From: Acidimicrobiia bacterium
Lineage (GTDB): Bacteria; Actinomycetota; Acidimicrobiia; Spongiisociales; ZC4RG35
Direction of reading: 5' to 3'
Length of the DNA stretch: 64,000 nt
NCBI GenBank assembly: GCA_017577575.1
Contig: PKRG01000001.1
Span: 310,001-374,000, forward strand
Both the position numbers and the translations under genes were made by a program. Positions 1 to 8,157 of the stretch are shown piece by piece. How positions within the stretch are numbered: position 1 is the stretch's first letter; every line of letters begins with the position of its first letter. Under the pieces are notes generated by a model that searched no databases, was not told the DNA's origin, and saw only the letters and a list, made by a program, of their open reading frames with translations.

Positions 1-1317
1 GGCGGCACGGGGCCGGCGTCCACCACGGCCGCCCCCGAGGAAACGGGTACCTCGACTCCTCCCACCACCGCGGCCGAGACCACCACCACCACGCTCCTCC
101 CCGGCACCGAAGAGCTCCCCGAGGAGATACGCGCCGAGCTCGGCGAGCTCATCGAGATCACCGAGGAAGTGCGCGGGCTCGAGTTCATGGAGCAGCCCAA
201 CGTCGTGGTGGTCAGCAACGAGGAGCTGGCCCGGCGAGTCCGGGACCAGCTCGCCGAAGACCTCGAAGAGCTCCCCGCCGACGAGGCGCTGTACCGGCTG
301 CTGGGGCTCATCGACGACGACACGGACCTCGAGCAGCTCTACACCGACCTCTACTCGGAGCAGGTGGCCGGCTACTACGACGGCGACGCCCGAGAGCTCG
401 TCGTTCCCCGAGCCGAGGAAGGCTTCACCGCCCTCCAGCGGGCCACCCTGGTCCACGAGCTCACCCACGCCCTGACCGACCAGCACTACCGGTTCAACGA
501 CCGCTACACGGCGCTGATCGACGAGGATCGCTACGACGAGGCGGCCGCCTTCCAGGCGCTGATCGAAGGCGACGCCACCCTCGCAGAGCTGCTCTACCTG
601 CAGAGGCTCACGACCGAGGAGCAAGCCGCCTTCTTCCAGGAGTCCTTCGGCATCGACCAAACCGTCTTCCAGTCGGCGCCCCGGTTCATCCGCGACTCCC
701 TCGTGTTCCCCTACGACAGCGGGTTCCTCTTCGTCGAGCGGCTGTATCGCACCGGCGGCTTCGCCGCCATCGCCGACGCCTACGCCTCCCCACCCGCCTC
801 CACCGAGCAGATCATCGACCCCGAGGACTACCCGGCCGACGCTCCGATCGAGGTCGAACTGGAGACCCTGACCTTCGACGGCTACGAGCTCGAGTACCAG
901 TCGACTTGGGGCGAGCTCAGCTTCGCCCTCATGTTCGACCAGGTCCTCGACACCGACACCTCCGACGTCGCCGCCGGCGGCTGGGGAGGCGACACCTACC
1001 AGGTCCATTTCGACGGCGAGAACGTGGTGCTCGTCCTGTACTACCGGGGCGACGCCGCCACCGACGCCGAAGAGCTCCGCCAGGCCCTCCATCAGTACGT
1101 CACGACGGCGATGGCCGTCGGCGACCCGCAGGAGACCGAGCGCGGCACCGCCTTCCGGGGCGACGACGCCGCCTGGATCTCGGTCGACGGAGCCAACCTG
1201 TTGTTCGTCGCCGTATCCGACCCGGCGCTGCTCGACACCGTCGTCGCCGACGCCCTCGCCGCAGCCGAGGCCGACGAGACCCCCGACACGACCACCGTCG
1301 ACACCGCCGAGGGCTGA
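1..1317 (+). CDS. Putative secreted zincin-type metallopeptidase, 5' partial
   Basis: The reading frame is open from the first base, so the N-terminus (probably a signal or lipoprotein peptide) lies outside the window. The visible 438 residues begin with a Thr/Pro/Glu-rich linker (about 1-45), typical of exported actinobacterial proteins. HELTH at residues 152-156 is a zinc-binding HExxH motif, and an EGDA segment near residue 189 could supply the third ligand, as in gluzincins. This suggests a cell-surface zinc peptidase, but no named family was recognised and the substrate is unknown. A GTG at 169 is an internal start option, but it would discard the linker. Confidence 0.7.
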   Translation, partial: GGTGPASTTAAPEETGTSTPPTTAAETTTTTLLPGTEELPEEIRAELGELIEITEEVRGLEFMEQPNVVVVSNEELARRVRDQLAEDLEELPADEALYRLLGLIDDDTDLEQLYTDLYSEQVAGYYDGDARELVVPRAEEGFTALQRATLVHELTHALTDQHYRFNDRYTALIDEDRYDEAAAFQALIEGDATLAELLYLQRLTTEEQAAFFQESFGIDQTVFQSAPRFIRDSLVFPYDSGFLFVERLYRTGGFAAIADAYASPPASTEQIIDPEDYPADAPIEVELETLTFDGYELEYQSTWGELSFALMFDQVLDTDTSDVAAGGWGGDTYQVHFDGENVVLVLYYRGDAATDAEELRQALHQYVTTAMAVGDPQETERGTAFRGDDAAWISVDGANLLFVAVSDPALLDTVVADALAAAEADETPDTTTVDTAEG

Positions 1318-1357
1318 CCCCCTGGCAGGCGCCGCCATCCGGCCATAGGGTGGGGCA

Positions 1358-1897
1358 GTGTTGGTCGTCGGCTCCCACGGGTTCCGGGCGGAGGGTGTGG
1401 GGCTCGCCTGCGGGATCCTGCAGCGCTGGCGCGGCCTGATGGGAGCCGAGCCGCGGCCCCTGCTCGTGCGGGCCACCTCCGTGCACGGATTCTGGCTCCG
1501 GGCCCCGCTCGTCGTCGTCGCCCTCGACGCCTCCGGCCGGGTGATCGCCGCGGTGCGCTTGGAGCGTCGGCGCGTCGTCACCGTGCCGGGGTCTGAGTGG
1601 ATGCTCGAGCTGCCTGCCTCCCACCCCCGGCCCGCGCCGGGCGAGAGGTTGACCTTGGTCTCTGTCCGCGGCGATCCTGAGGCCGATGCCCGGACGTCTG
1701 TTCCTCTGCGCCACCCCGATCGGCAATCTCGAGGACGCCTCGCCTCGGCTCGCCCGCACCCTGCGGGAGGCGGACGTCATCTACGCCGAGGACACGCGCC
1801 GGACCGCCAAGCTGCTCGCCGCCCTCGGCGTCACCGGCGAGCTGCGCTCGTATTTCGTCGGCAACGAGCGGCGCCGCACGGCCGACATCGCCGCTGA
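1358..1897 (+). CDS. DUF192 family protein with abnormal C-terminal overlap
   Basis: Residues 1-100 show the DUF192 pattern: a GLMG turn, VHGFWLR (the usual V-x-G-F-W-M/L block), a hydrophobic strand and a PGERLTLV end. The family is small, often exported and of unknown function. The GTG start follows a TAGGGT hexamer by 6 nt with no Shine-Dalgarno, suggesting a leaderless mRNA. The annotated frame runs about 75 residues past the domain in Arg/Pro/His-rich sequence and overlaps rsmI by 212 nt. A TGA at 1678-1680 in a neighbouring frame would end the protein where the family normally ends, so a one-base indel or real frameshift is likely. Confidence 0.7.
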   Translation: MLVVGSHGFRAEGVGLACGILQRWRGLMGAEPRPLLVRATSVHGFWLRAPLVVVALDASGRVIAAVRLERRRVVTVPGSEWMLELPASHPRPAPGERLTLVSVRGDPEADARTSVPLRHPDRQSRGRLASARPHPAGGGRHLRRGHAPDRQAARRPRRHRRAALVFRRQRAAPHGRHRR

Positions 1898-2504
1898 CCT
1901 GGCCGCCGGACGCGACGTCGCACTGGTCACCGACGCCGGCTCGCCCGCCGTGTCCGACCCCGGGGCATCGGCGGTGGAGGCGGCCCGCCGGGTCCAGGCC
2001 GAGGTCGTCGTCGTCCCCGGCCCTTCGGCCGTGGTCGCCGCGGTGATGGGATCGGGGATGGTGGACGGCCGCTTCGTGTTCGAAGGGTTCCTGGAGCGCA
2101 GAGGGCGGGACCGTTCCCGCCAGCTGGAGCGGATCGCCACCGGCGACGCCCCCACCGTCCTCTTCCTCAGCCCGCATCGGGCCGCCGCCGACGCCGAGGC
2201 GCTGGCCGAGGCCTGCGGCGAGGACCGCCGGGTGTGCGTCGCCCGCGAGCTGACCAAGATGCACGAGGAACTGTGGTGGGGGACGCTGGGCGAGCTGGTC
2301 GACAAGTGGCGACAGGACCCGCCGCGTGGAGAGCTCACCCTGGTGGTCGCCGAAGCGGAAGAGCCGGAGCCGGACCTCGAACGAGCCCTGGAGATCGCCC
2401 GGAGGCTGGTCTCCGCCGGAGAGCCTGCCTCCGCCGCAGCCCGAGAGGCAGCCGAAGCGACGGGTGTGCCGCGTCGGCAGATCTACGACCGACTCGTCAG
2501 GTGA
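1686..2504 (+). CDS. rsmI: 16S rRNA (cytidine1402-2'-O)-methyltransferase
   Basis: This 272-residue protein matches RsmI, which uses SAM to 2'-O-methylate C1402 in the ribosomal P site. The N-terminal PIGNLEDAS block (residues 11-19) and VTDAGSPAVSDPG (81-93) are the tetrapyrrole-methylase fold signatures of RsmI, followed by a VPGPSA segment. Length is normal for the family. The ATG lies 5 nt after a TGA in another frame that may be the true end of the DUF192 gene, suggesting coupling. The end overlaps the convergent AbrB gene by 8 nt. Confidence 0.95.
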   Translation: MPGRLFLCATPIGNLEDASPRLARTLREADVIYAEDTRRTAKLLAALGVTGELRSYFVGNERRRTADIAADLAAGRDVALVTDAGSPAVSDPGASAVEAARRVQAEVVVVPGPSAVVAAVMGSGMVDGRFVFEGFLERRGRDRSRQLERIATGDAPTVLFLSPHRAAADAEALAEACGEDRRVCVARELTKMHEELWWGTLGELVDKWRQDPPRGELTLVVAEAEEPEPDLERALEIARRLVSAGEPASAAAREAAEATGVPRRQIYDRLVR

Positions 2505-2733
2505 GGAGCTGCTTGCGGCAAGTGGAGCAGACTCCCTTGCCCTTGAAGTCGATCACGTGCTCCTCCGAGCCGCAGAACGTGCAGGTACTGGTCATCTTGC
2601 GCAGGACGATGTTCGGTCCCTCGACCGAGATGAGGATGTGGTCCCCCTCCCGGATGTTGAACAGTCGCCGGGTCTCGGCCGGTATCACGACCCGTCCCAA
2701 GTCGTCGATCTTGCGTGCGATGCCAGCGTCCAT
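2497..2733 (-). CDS. AbrB/SpoVT-type DNA-binding protein with C-terminal zinc ribbon
   Basis: This 78-residue protein has two parts. Residues 4-45 form a swapped-hairpin AbrB domain (ARKIDDLGRVVIPAE, then a beta-rich stretch), as in SpoVT/AbrB transition-state regulators and antitoxins. Residues 51-72 carry Cys51-x2-Cys54 and Cys69-x2-Cys72, a small zinc ribbon. It is probably a DNA-binding transcription factor; no toxin gene is adjacent. The ATG at 2733 is preceded by a GGGAG stretch and is the natural start because the hairpin begins immediately. The gene is convergent with rsmI and divergent from tatD. Confidence 0.85.
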   Translation of the reverse strand: MDAGIARKIDDLGRVVIPAETRRLFNIREGDHILISVEGPNIVLRKMTSTCTFCGSEEHVIDFKGKGVCSTCRKQLLT

Positions 2734-2829
2734 GGCTCCCTGTGGTCCTGGTAAGCCGGAGCCTACCGCCGTGGGCGCCGATTTGGCGTCGCCAACGGCA
2801 CCCTTCGTGAAAGGTACGGTGAGGGCCTC

Positions 2830-3573
2830 ATGTGGGTCGACACCCATTGCCACCTCCAACTCGACGCACGCCCCGCCGATGAGCTGATCGACAGAGCGGC
2901 GGACGTCGAATGGCTGGTCGTGCCCGGCGTCGACGCCCGCACGTCCCAGGCGGCGGCCGAGCTCGCCGACCGATATCCCGGGAGGCTGGAATGGACCGCC
3001 GGGCTCCATCCCCACGACGCCGAGCGGTGGCCCGGTGAGGAGGCCGAGATCACACGGCTGGCCGCGCGGGCGGCGGCGGTCGGGGAATGCGGGCTCGACT
3101 ACTACCGCAACCTCTCCGACCCGGAAGCGCAGCGAGCGGCCTTCATCGCCCAGATCGAACTGGCCGACGCCCTTGGAAAGCCAGTGGTGGTCCATTGCCG
3201 AGACGCTTTCGCCGACGTCCACGACATCTTGGAGCGGACCGGTTACGGTCCGAGGACGGTCCTGCACTGCTGGACCGGCGGACGCCGATGGACCCGCCGT
3301 TTCCTCGACCTCGGCGTCGTGTTCTCCTTCGCTGGTCCTCTCACCTACCCGACGGGAGAGACGATCCGCCTCGCCGCCGAGCTGGTCCCGCCCGACCGGG
3401 CGATGGTCGAGACCGACACTCCCTACCTCTCCCCGGAGCCACACCGCGGTGAGCCCAACGAGCCGGCCTGGATCGCCCACACCGGCGAGGTGCTCGCCTC
3501 CGTGTGGGGCATCGGCGTCGAAGAAGCCGCCCGCCTGACCACGGCGACGGCCGAGCGGGTGTTCCGGACGTGA
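2830..3573 (+). CDS. tatD: TatD family metal-dependent hydrolase (DNase)
   Basis: A 247-residue TatD amidohydrolase-fold enzyme, a Mg-dependent 3'-5' exonuclease or deoxyribonuclease in characterised members. Expected metal ligands are visible: His6 and His8 (DTHCHL), Glu86 (GECGLDYY), His122, His146 and Asp196 (ETDTPYL), followed by the family hallmark RGEPNEP. The ATG lies 9 nt after TACGGT (2815-2820), although the spacer GAGGGCCTC could also act as a weak ribosome site. It starts the tatD-rsmA-ispE operon, a common actinobacterial arrangement. Confidence 0.95.
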   Translation: MWVDTHCHLQLDARPADELIDRAADVEWLVVPGVDARTSQAAAELADRYPGRLEWTAGLHPHDAERWPGEEAEITRLAARAAAVGECGLDYYRNLSDPEAQRAAFIAQIELADALGKPVVVHCRDAFADVHDILERTGYGPRTVLHCWTGGRRWTRRFLDLGVVFSFAGPLTYPTGETIRLAAELVPPDRAMVETDTPYLSPEPHRGEPNEPAWIAHTGEVLASVWGIGVEEAARLTTATAERVFRT

Positions 3574-4379
3574 CCTACCAGAGTCGCACCGACATCCGGA
3601 GGCTCCTCGAACGCCACGGCCTCCATCCTCGAAAGAGCCTCGGCCAGCACTTCCTCGCCGACCCCAACCTGATCCGCAAGGTGGTCGAGGTCGCCGAGGT
3701 GGGCCCAGGGGACCGGGTGCTGGAGGTCGGAGCCGGCACCGGGGCGCTGACAGGGGCACTCGCCGCCGCCGGCGCCCGGGTCGTCGCCTACGAAGTCGAC
3801 GAGCGACTGCGTCCAGTGCTGGAAGAGGCCCTCGCCGGCGCCGACGTCGACCTGCGTTTCGCCGACGTGATGGACGCAGACCTGCAAGCCGAGCTGGAGG
3901 GCGACGGGTGGAAGCTCGTCGCCAACCTGCCCTACAACGTGGGAACCCCGCTCGTCCTCGACGTGCTGATGCGCGTCACGAAGGTCACCACCGTGACGGT
4001 CATGGTCCAACAGGAGGTCGCGGACCGGTTCACCGCCCGCCCGAGCACCCCCGACTACGGCATCCCCTCGGTCGTGGTCGCCCTCTGTGGCCGGGTGGTA
4101 GAACGTTTCCCCGTGCCACCCCAAGTGTTCGTCCCCGCCCCGCAGGTCCAGTCGGCGGTCGTCCGCATCGACCGCGTCGACCCGCCCCCACGATGGGAGG
4201 AGGCGGTCGCAATAGCCCGCCGAGCGTTCGGCCAGCGTCGCAAGATGTTGAGGCGTTCGCTTCAGGGCGTCGTCGCCGAAGCGGCTTACGCCAGGACCGG
4301 GATCGATCCCCAGTCCCGGCCCGAGGACCTGAGCCCGGGTGACTTCGTGAGGTTGGCGGAGGCAGCGGCCGATGAGTGA
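3570..4379 (+). CDS. rsmA: 16S rRNA adenine(1518/1519) dimethyltransferase
   Basis: RsmA/KsgA dimethylates two adjacent adenines in the 3' hairpin of 16S rRNA during 30S maturation. The 269-residue product shows LGQHFL near residue 24, the SAM-binding EVGAGTGALT motif near 52-61 and the catalytic NLPYN at 119-123. The GTG at 3570 is preferred: it overlaps the tatD stop (GTGA) and places LGQHFL at the normal distance from the N-terminus. A further upstream start inside tatD would add a low-complexity shadow peptide. Confidence 0.95.
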   Translation: MTYQSRTDIRRLLERHGLHPRKSLGQHFLADPNLIRKVVEVAEVGPGDRVLEVGAGTGALTGALAAAGARVVAYEVDERLRPVLEEALAGADVDLRFADVMDADLQAELEGDGWKLVANLPYNVGTPLVLDVLMRVTKVTTVTVMVQQEVADRFTARPSTPDYGIPSVVVALCGRVVERFPVPPQVFVPAPQVQSAVVRIDRVDPPPRWEEAVAIARRAFGQRRKMLRRSLQGVVAEAAYARTGIDPQSRPEDLSPGDFVRLAEAAADE

Positions 4380-5217
4380 ATGGGAAGCCCCCGCCAAGAT
4401 CAACCTCGACTTGAGGCTGCGGCCTCCCGACCGAAGCGGTCTCCATCCGCTGCACTCGTACTTCCAAGCGGTGGAATGGCTGGATCGCCTGGTGGTCGAA
4501 GAGGGCGACGAGGACGGCCTCGTCGTGGAGGGCGCCGACCTCCCCGACGACGAAGACAATCTGGTGTGGAAGGCGGTCGCCGCACTCGACCTCAGGGACC
4601 GCCCGCCCCTCCACATGGAGCTCCACAAGTCCATCGCCGTGGCCGCCGGCCTGGGCGGAGGCTCCTCCGACGCCGCCGCCGCCCTCGCCGCGGTGGGCGA
4701 GATGCTGTCGGTGGACCCCGAACGCATACGAGCCGCCGCCCCCCGGGTCGGGGCCGACGTGCCCTTCTTCCTGACCGGCGGCACCGCCCTCGTCGAGGGT
4801 CACGGAGAGCAGATCACGCCGGTCGAGCCCCTCTCGGGATTCGCCGTCGCCATCGTCGTTCCCCCCTTCGAGCTCGCCACCCCCGAGGTGTACCGCAGAT
4901 GGGACGAGCTCGACGGCCCCACCGGCCCGGAGCTGGCCGGAAGCGACCTCCCGCCGCCTCTGCGTCGCCGTTTCGACGAGTTGCGGAACGACCTCGTGCC
5001 GGCGGCGGTGTCGCTGCGGCCCGAGCTGGCCGACTGGATGCACGACCTGGGCGAGGCCTGGGAGCAGACGGTGCTGATGTCCGGGTCCGGGCCCGCCTGC
5101 TTCGGGTTCTTCCTCGATGTCGGTGAGGCCGAGGACGCCCTCGACGAAGTGGGGGAGCACCGCGCCGCCAAGGCGGCGGAGCTCCGCACGAGGGGAGTGG
5201 GGCGGCGAGAGGACTGA
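4372..5217 (+). CDS. ispE: 4-diphosphocytidyl-2-C-methyl-D-erythritol kinase
   Basis: IspE phosphorylates CDP-ME in the MEP route to isoprenoid precursors. The 281-residue protein is a GHMP kinase: substrate-binding Lys9 in APAKINL, the ATP-binding GLGGGSSDAA loop at 93-102 and the GADVPFFL segment with the catalytic-type Asp129. A C-terminal GSGPACFG motif is also present. The ATG overlaps the end of rsmA by 8 nt, so the pair is translationally coupled. Its presence implies isoprenoid synthesis through MEP. Confidence 0.95.
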   Translation: MSEWEAPAKINLDLRLRPPDRSGLHPLHSYFQAVEWLDRLVVEEGDEDGLVVEGADLPDDEDNLVWKAVAALDLRDRPPLHMELHKSIAVAAGLGGGSSDAAAALAAVGEMLSVDPERIRAAAPRVGADVPFFLTGGTALVEGHGEQITPVEPLSGFAVAIVVPPFELATPEVYRRWDELDGPTGPELAGSDLPPPLRRRFDELRNDLVPAAVSLRPELADWMHDLGEAWEQTVLMSGSGPACFGFFLDVGEAEDALDEVGEHRAAKAAELRTRGVGRRED

Positions 5218-5241
5218 GGGCGGGTCCCGGACTCGCCCCAT

Positions 5242-5247
5242 TACACT
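5242..5247 (+). promoter_or_regulatory. Probable -10 element of tRNA-Gln promoter
   Basis: TACACT, inside TTACACTCGG, lies 39 nt upstream of the mature tRNA 5' end. The same TACACT hexamer precedes tRNA-Arg. No good -35 match is visible 16-18 nt upstream. Confidence 0.45.
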
Positions 5248-5264
5248 CGGGCTCGTCGCCCCGC

Positions 5265-5280
5265 GATGCAAGGCTGCATC
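5265..5280 (+). other. Hairpin in the tRNA-Gln leader
   Basis: GATGCA-AGGC-TGCATC is a perfect 6-bp stem with a 4-nt loop ending 6 nt before the tRNA. There is no U tract, so it is not an intrinsic terminator. It may be a processing signal or chance. Confidence 0.4.
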
Positions 5281-5286
5281 CGAGGA

Positions 5287-5358
5287 TGGGGGGTGGTGTA
5301 ATTGGCAGCACTACGGGTTTTGGTCCCGTCAGAGCGGGTTCGAATCCTGCCCCCCCAG
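5287..5358 (+). tRNA. tRNA-Gln (anticodon UUG)
   Basis: The 72-nt cloverleaf folds by eye. Acceptor stem TGGGGGG pairs with CCCCCCA, the D-stem is GTGT/GCAC, the anticodon stem ACGGG/CCCGT holds loop TTTTGGT with anticodon TTG, and the T-stem GCGGG/CCTGC encloses TTCGAAT. The discriminator is G and CCA is not encoded. It reads CAA and, by wobble, CAG. It sits 32 nt before glmU and is probably co-transcribed with it. Confidence 0.95.
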
Positions 5359-5390
5359 CGACACCAACACCCCACACCAGAGGTACCCAC

Positions 5391-6782
5391 TTGCCCGTCC
5401 ACGCTCTAGTACTCGCCGCCGGGAAAGGGACGCGGATGCGTTCCGACACGGCGAAGGTCCTCCACCGGGCAGCCGGGCGAACGCTCCTGGACTGGGTCCT
5501 GGACGCCGTCGCCGTCGCCAAGCCCGACCGGACGGTGGTGGTGGTCGGCCACCAGGCCGAGGCGGTGGCCGCCTCGCTCGAAGGGAAGGCCGAGACGGTC
5601 GTCCAGGAGCCGCAGAACGGCACCGGCCACGCCGTCCAGGTCGCCCTCGCCCACCTAGGTGAGCTCGAGCCCGACGACACCGTGCTCGTCACCTACGGCG
5701 ACATGCCGCTCGTCCCCGCCGACGTGTACGAGGACCTCGCCTCCCGGCCCTCCGACGCGGCGGTCGTCCTCACCACCGTCGACCCGGGCCCTCCGGGATT
5801 CGGGAGAGTGAAGCGCGACGCCGGCGGGAGGGTGGTTGGGATCGTCGAAGAGCGCGACTGCGACCCCTCCGAGCTCGAGATCACCGAGCGCAACGTGGGC
5901 CTCTACGCCTTCGCCGCCGGGGCTCTGGCGGAGGCGTTGTCGAAGCTCACACCCGACAACTCCCAAGGTGAGCTGTACCTGACCGACGTCGTCGGTCACA
6001 TCGCCGACGCCGGAGGCGCCATCTCGGTCCGCCGGGTCGCGGCCTCCGACGTCTCGGGGGTGAACTCCCACGCCGACCTGGCGCTCGTCCAGGCGATGCT
6101 CCGAGAGAGGATCAACCGCCGCCTGATGGAGTCCGGGGTGTGGATGCTCGATCCCGACCGTGTGTACGTCGACGCCACCGTCACCGTGGAGCCGGGAGCC
6201 CGCCTCTACCCGGGAACCCATCTCGAGGGCGACACCACCGTGGCGGCCGGGGCGATGGTCGGGCCCGACACGTTCGTCGTCGACTCCTCGATCGGCCCGG
6301 AGGCCACGGTCATGTACTCGGTACTGCGCGGCGCCACGGTGGGCGAGAAGGTCTCGGTGGGGCCCTACGCCTCGCTGCGGCCCGGCACCGTGCTCGAGGC
6401 CGGGTCCAAGGCCGGGACGTTCGTCGAGATGAAGAACACCCGGGTCGGCGAGGGCGCCAAGGTCCCGCACCTGTCGTACATGGGCGACGCCGACATCGGA
6501 GCCGGCGCCAACGTGGGAGCGGGCAGCATCACCTGCAACTACGACGGGTACGAGAAGCACCGGACCGTCGTCGGCGAAGGGGCCTTCATCGGCTCCGACA
6601 CCATGCTCGTCGCCCCGGTGACGATCGGCGAGGGCGCGGTCACCGGCGCCGGGTCCGTCATAACCCGCGACGTGGAGCCGGGCGCCCTGGCGGTGGAGCG
6701 TTCGGAGCAGCGGCAGATACCTGGCTACGCTGAGAAGCGGGCCGCCCGACACCGGGCAGAGGAAGCCGACAAGGGCAGCTGA
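5391..6782 (+). CDS. glmU: Bifunctional UDP-GlcNAc pyrophosphorylase / GlcN-1-P N-acetyltransferase
   Basis: GlmU makes UDP-GlcNAc for peptidoglycan. The 463-residue protein has the N-terminal nucleotidyltransferase signature LAAGKGTRM (residues 8-16) and a C-terminal left-handed beta-helix of hexapeptide repeats with the acetyltransferase region (KNTRVGEGAKVPHLSYMGD). The start is TTG at 5391, preceded by AGAGG with a suitable spacer; it lands where GlmU proteins begin, whereas any earlier start would translate through the tRNA. The stop overlaps the prs start (ATGA-type). Confidence 0.93.
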   Translation: MPVHALVLAAGKGTRMRSDTAKVLHRAAGRTLLDWVLDAVAVAKPDRTVVVVGHQAEAVAASLEGKAETVVQEPQNGTGHAVQVALAHLGELEPDDTVLVTYGDMPLVPADVYEDLASRPSDAAVVLTTVDPGPPGFGRVKRDAGGRVVGIVEERDCDPSELEITERNVGLYAFAAGALAEALSKLTPDNSQGELYLTDVVGHIADAGGAISVRRVAASDVSGVNSHADLALVQAMLRERINRRLMESGVWMLDPDRVYVDATVTVEPGARLYPGTHLEGDTTVAAGAMVGPDTFVVDSSIGPEATVMYSVLRGATVGEKVSVGPYASLRPGTVLEAGSKAGTFVEMKNTRVGEGAKVPHLSYMGDADIGAGANVGAGSITCNYDGYEKHRTVVGEGAFIGSDTMLVAPVTIGEGAVTGAGSVITRDVEPGALAVERSEQRQIPGYAEKRAARHRAEEADKGS

Positions 6783-7753
6783 TGGAAGTAGTTTCGCGCA
6801 GCCGGCTGATGCTGTTCACCGGCCGAGCCAATCCCGATCTCGCCACCGAAGTCGCCGAGCTGCTCGGCGCACCCCTCGGAAAGCTCGAGGTATCCACGTT
6901 CGCCAACGGGGAGATCTACGTCCGTCCCACTCAATCCGTCAGGGGTGCCGACTGCTTCGTGCTCCAGAGCCACTGCGAGCCGATCAACGACCACATCATG
7001 GAGCAGCTGATAACCATCGACGCCCTCCGCCGGGCGTCGGCGCGGCGCATCACCGCAGTGATGCCCTTCTACGGCTATTCCCGCCAGGACAAGAAGGTGC
7101 TGCCCCGGGAGCCGATCTCGGCCCGCCTCGTGGGGGACCTGTTCATGACCGCCGGAGCCGACCGCCTGGTGTCGGTCGATCTGCATTCGGGCCAGCTCCA
7201 GGGGTTCGTCACCAAGCCCTTCGACCACCTCACCGCCCTGCCGATCATCACCGACTACCTGCGGGAGCGGATCTCCGGCCCGGTGACCATCATCTCCCCG
7301 GACGCCGGAGGCGTGAAGCGGGCCGAGAAGTACGCCCGCCGTCTCGACGCTTCCGTCGCCGTCGTCTACAAGCGGCGGGAAGCCGAGCTCCACAACGTCT
7401 CCGCCGCCCTCGACATCACCGGGGACGTGGAAGGCAAGCACGCGGTGATCGTCGACGACATGATCGACACCGCCGGCACGGTCGTGAACGCCGCCGAGCT
7501 GGTCCGGGCCAAAGGGGCGCAGTCGGTGCGGATCGCCGCCACCCACGCCATCTTCTCGGGCAACGCCATCGACCGGATCAAGAACGCCCCGGTCGACGAG
7601 GTGATCGTCACCAACACCCTGCCGGTGTCCGACGACGTCGCCAACCTCGACACGATCCAGGTGCTGTCGATCGCCCCGATCGTGGCCGAGGCCCTCCAGG
7701 CGATCTTCATGGACAGCTCGGTCTCGGAGATCTTCCTCGGCGACAACGCATGA
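6782..7753 (+). CDS. prs: Ribose-phosphate pyrophosphokinase
   Basis: Prs makes PRPP from ribose-5-phosphate and ATP for nucleotide, His and Trp synthesis. The 323-residue class I enzyme shows FANGEIYV, the catalytic flexible-loop region PFYGYSRQDKK, DLHSGQLQGF and the PRPP-binding VIVDDMIDTAGT signature near residues 223-234. It overlaps glmU by one base and yjbQ by four. The glmU-prs order is typical of actinobacteria, but the usual rplY-pth genes do not follow. Confidence 0.96.
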   Translation: MEVVSRSRLMLFTGRANPDLATEVAELLGAPLGKLEVSTFANGEIYVRPTQSVRGADCFVLQSHCEPINDHIMEQLITIDALRRASARRITAVMPFYGYSRQDKKVLPREPISARLVGDLFMTAGADRLVSVDLHSGQLQGFVTKPFDHLTALPIITDYLRERISGPVTIISPDAGGVKRAEKYARRLDASVAVVYKRREAELHNVSAALDITGDVEGKHAVIVDDMIDTAGTVVNAAELVRAKGAQSVRIAATHAIFSGNAIDRIKNAPVDEVIVTNTLPVSDDVANLDTIQVLSIAPIVAEALQAIFMDSSVSEIFLGDNA

Positions 7754-8157
7754 CGTTCGCCACCGAGACCATCCAGGTCAGCACCGGCAGCCGTCCCGGC
7801 GTCTTCGACCTCACCTCCGCCGTGGCGGACTTCTGCCGCGGCCGGGGAGACGGCTTGTGCACGGTGTTCGTCCCGCACGCCACCGCCGGCGTGGCCATCA
7901 TCGAGGTCGGGGCCGGCTCCGACCACGACCTCATGACTGCCATCGACGAGCTCCTGCCTGCCGACGACCGGTGGCGCCACGCCCACGGCTCGCCCGGCCA
8001 CGGGAGGGACCACGTGCTGCCGGCGTTCATTTCCCCGTCGGTGACGATCCCGGTGGTCGACGGCCGCCCCACCCTCGGCACCTGGCAGTCGGTGGTCCTC
8101 GTCGACACCAACCGCGACAACCGCGAGCGCCAGGTCCGGCTGACCTTCCTCGGCTAG
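7750..8157 (+). CDS. YjbQ/UPF0047 family protein
   Basis: A 135-residue protein matching the whole YjbQ family: a beta-rich N-terminus, HATAGVAIIE, the AHGSPGHGRDHV segment with conserved His residues and the closing GTWQSVVLVDTN block. E. coli YjbQ has weak thiamine-phosphate synthase activity in vitro, but the physiological role is unsettled. It starts 4 nt inside prs, so it belongs to the glmU-prs operon. It overlaps the convergent LysM gene by 4 nt. Confidence 0.9.
   Translation: MTFATETIQVSTGSRPGVFDLTSAVADFCRGRGDGLCTVFVPHATAGVAIIEVGAGSDHDLMTAIDELLPADDRWRHAHGSPGHGRDHVLPAFISPSVTIPVVDGRPTLGTWQSVVLVDTNRDNRERQVRLTFLG

Noticed and set aside
5265..5280. Hairpin as an ispE terminator
   Set aside because: It has a perfect stem but no T tract, and the tRNA -10 element lies upstream of it, so it is within the tRNA leader.
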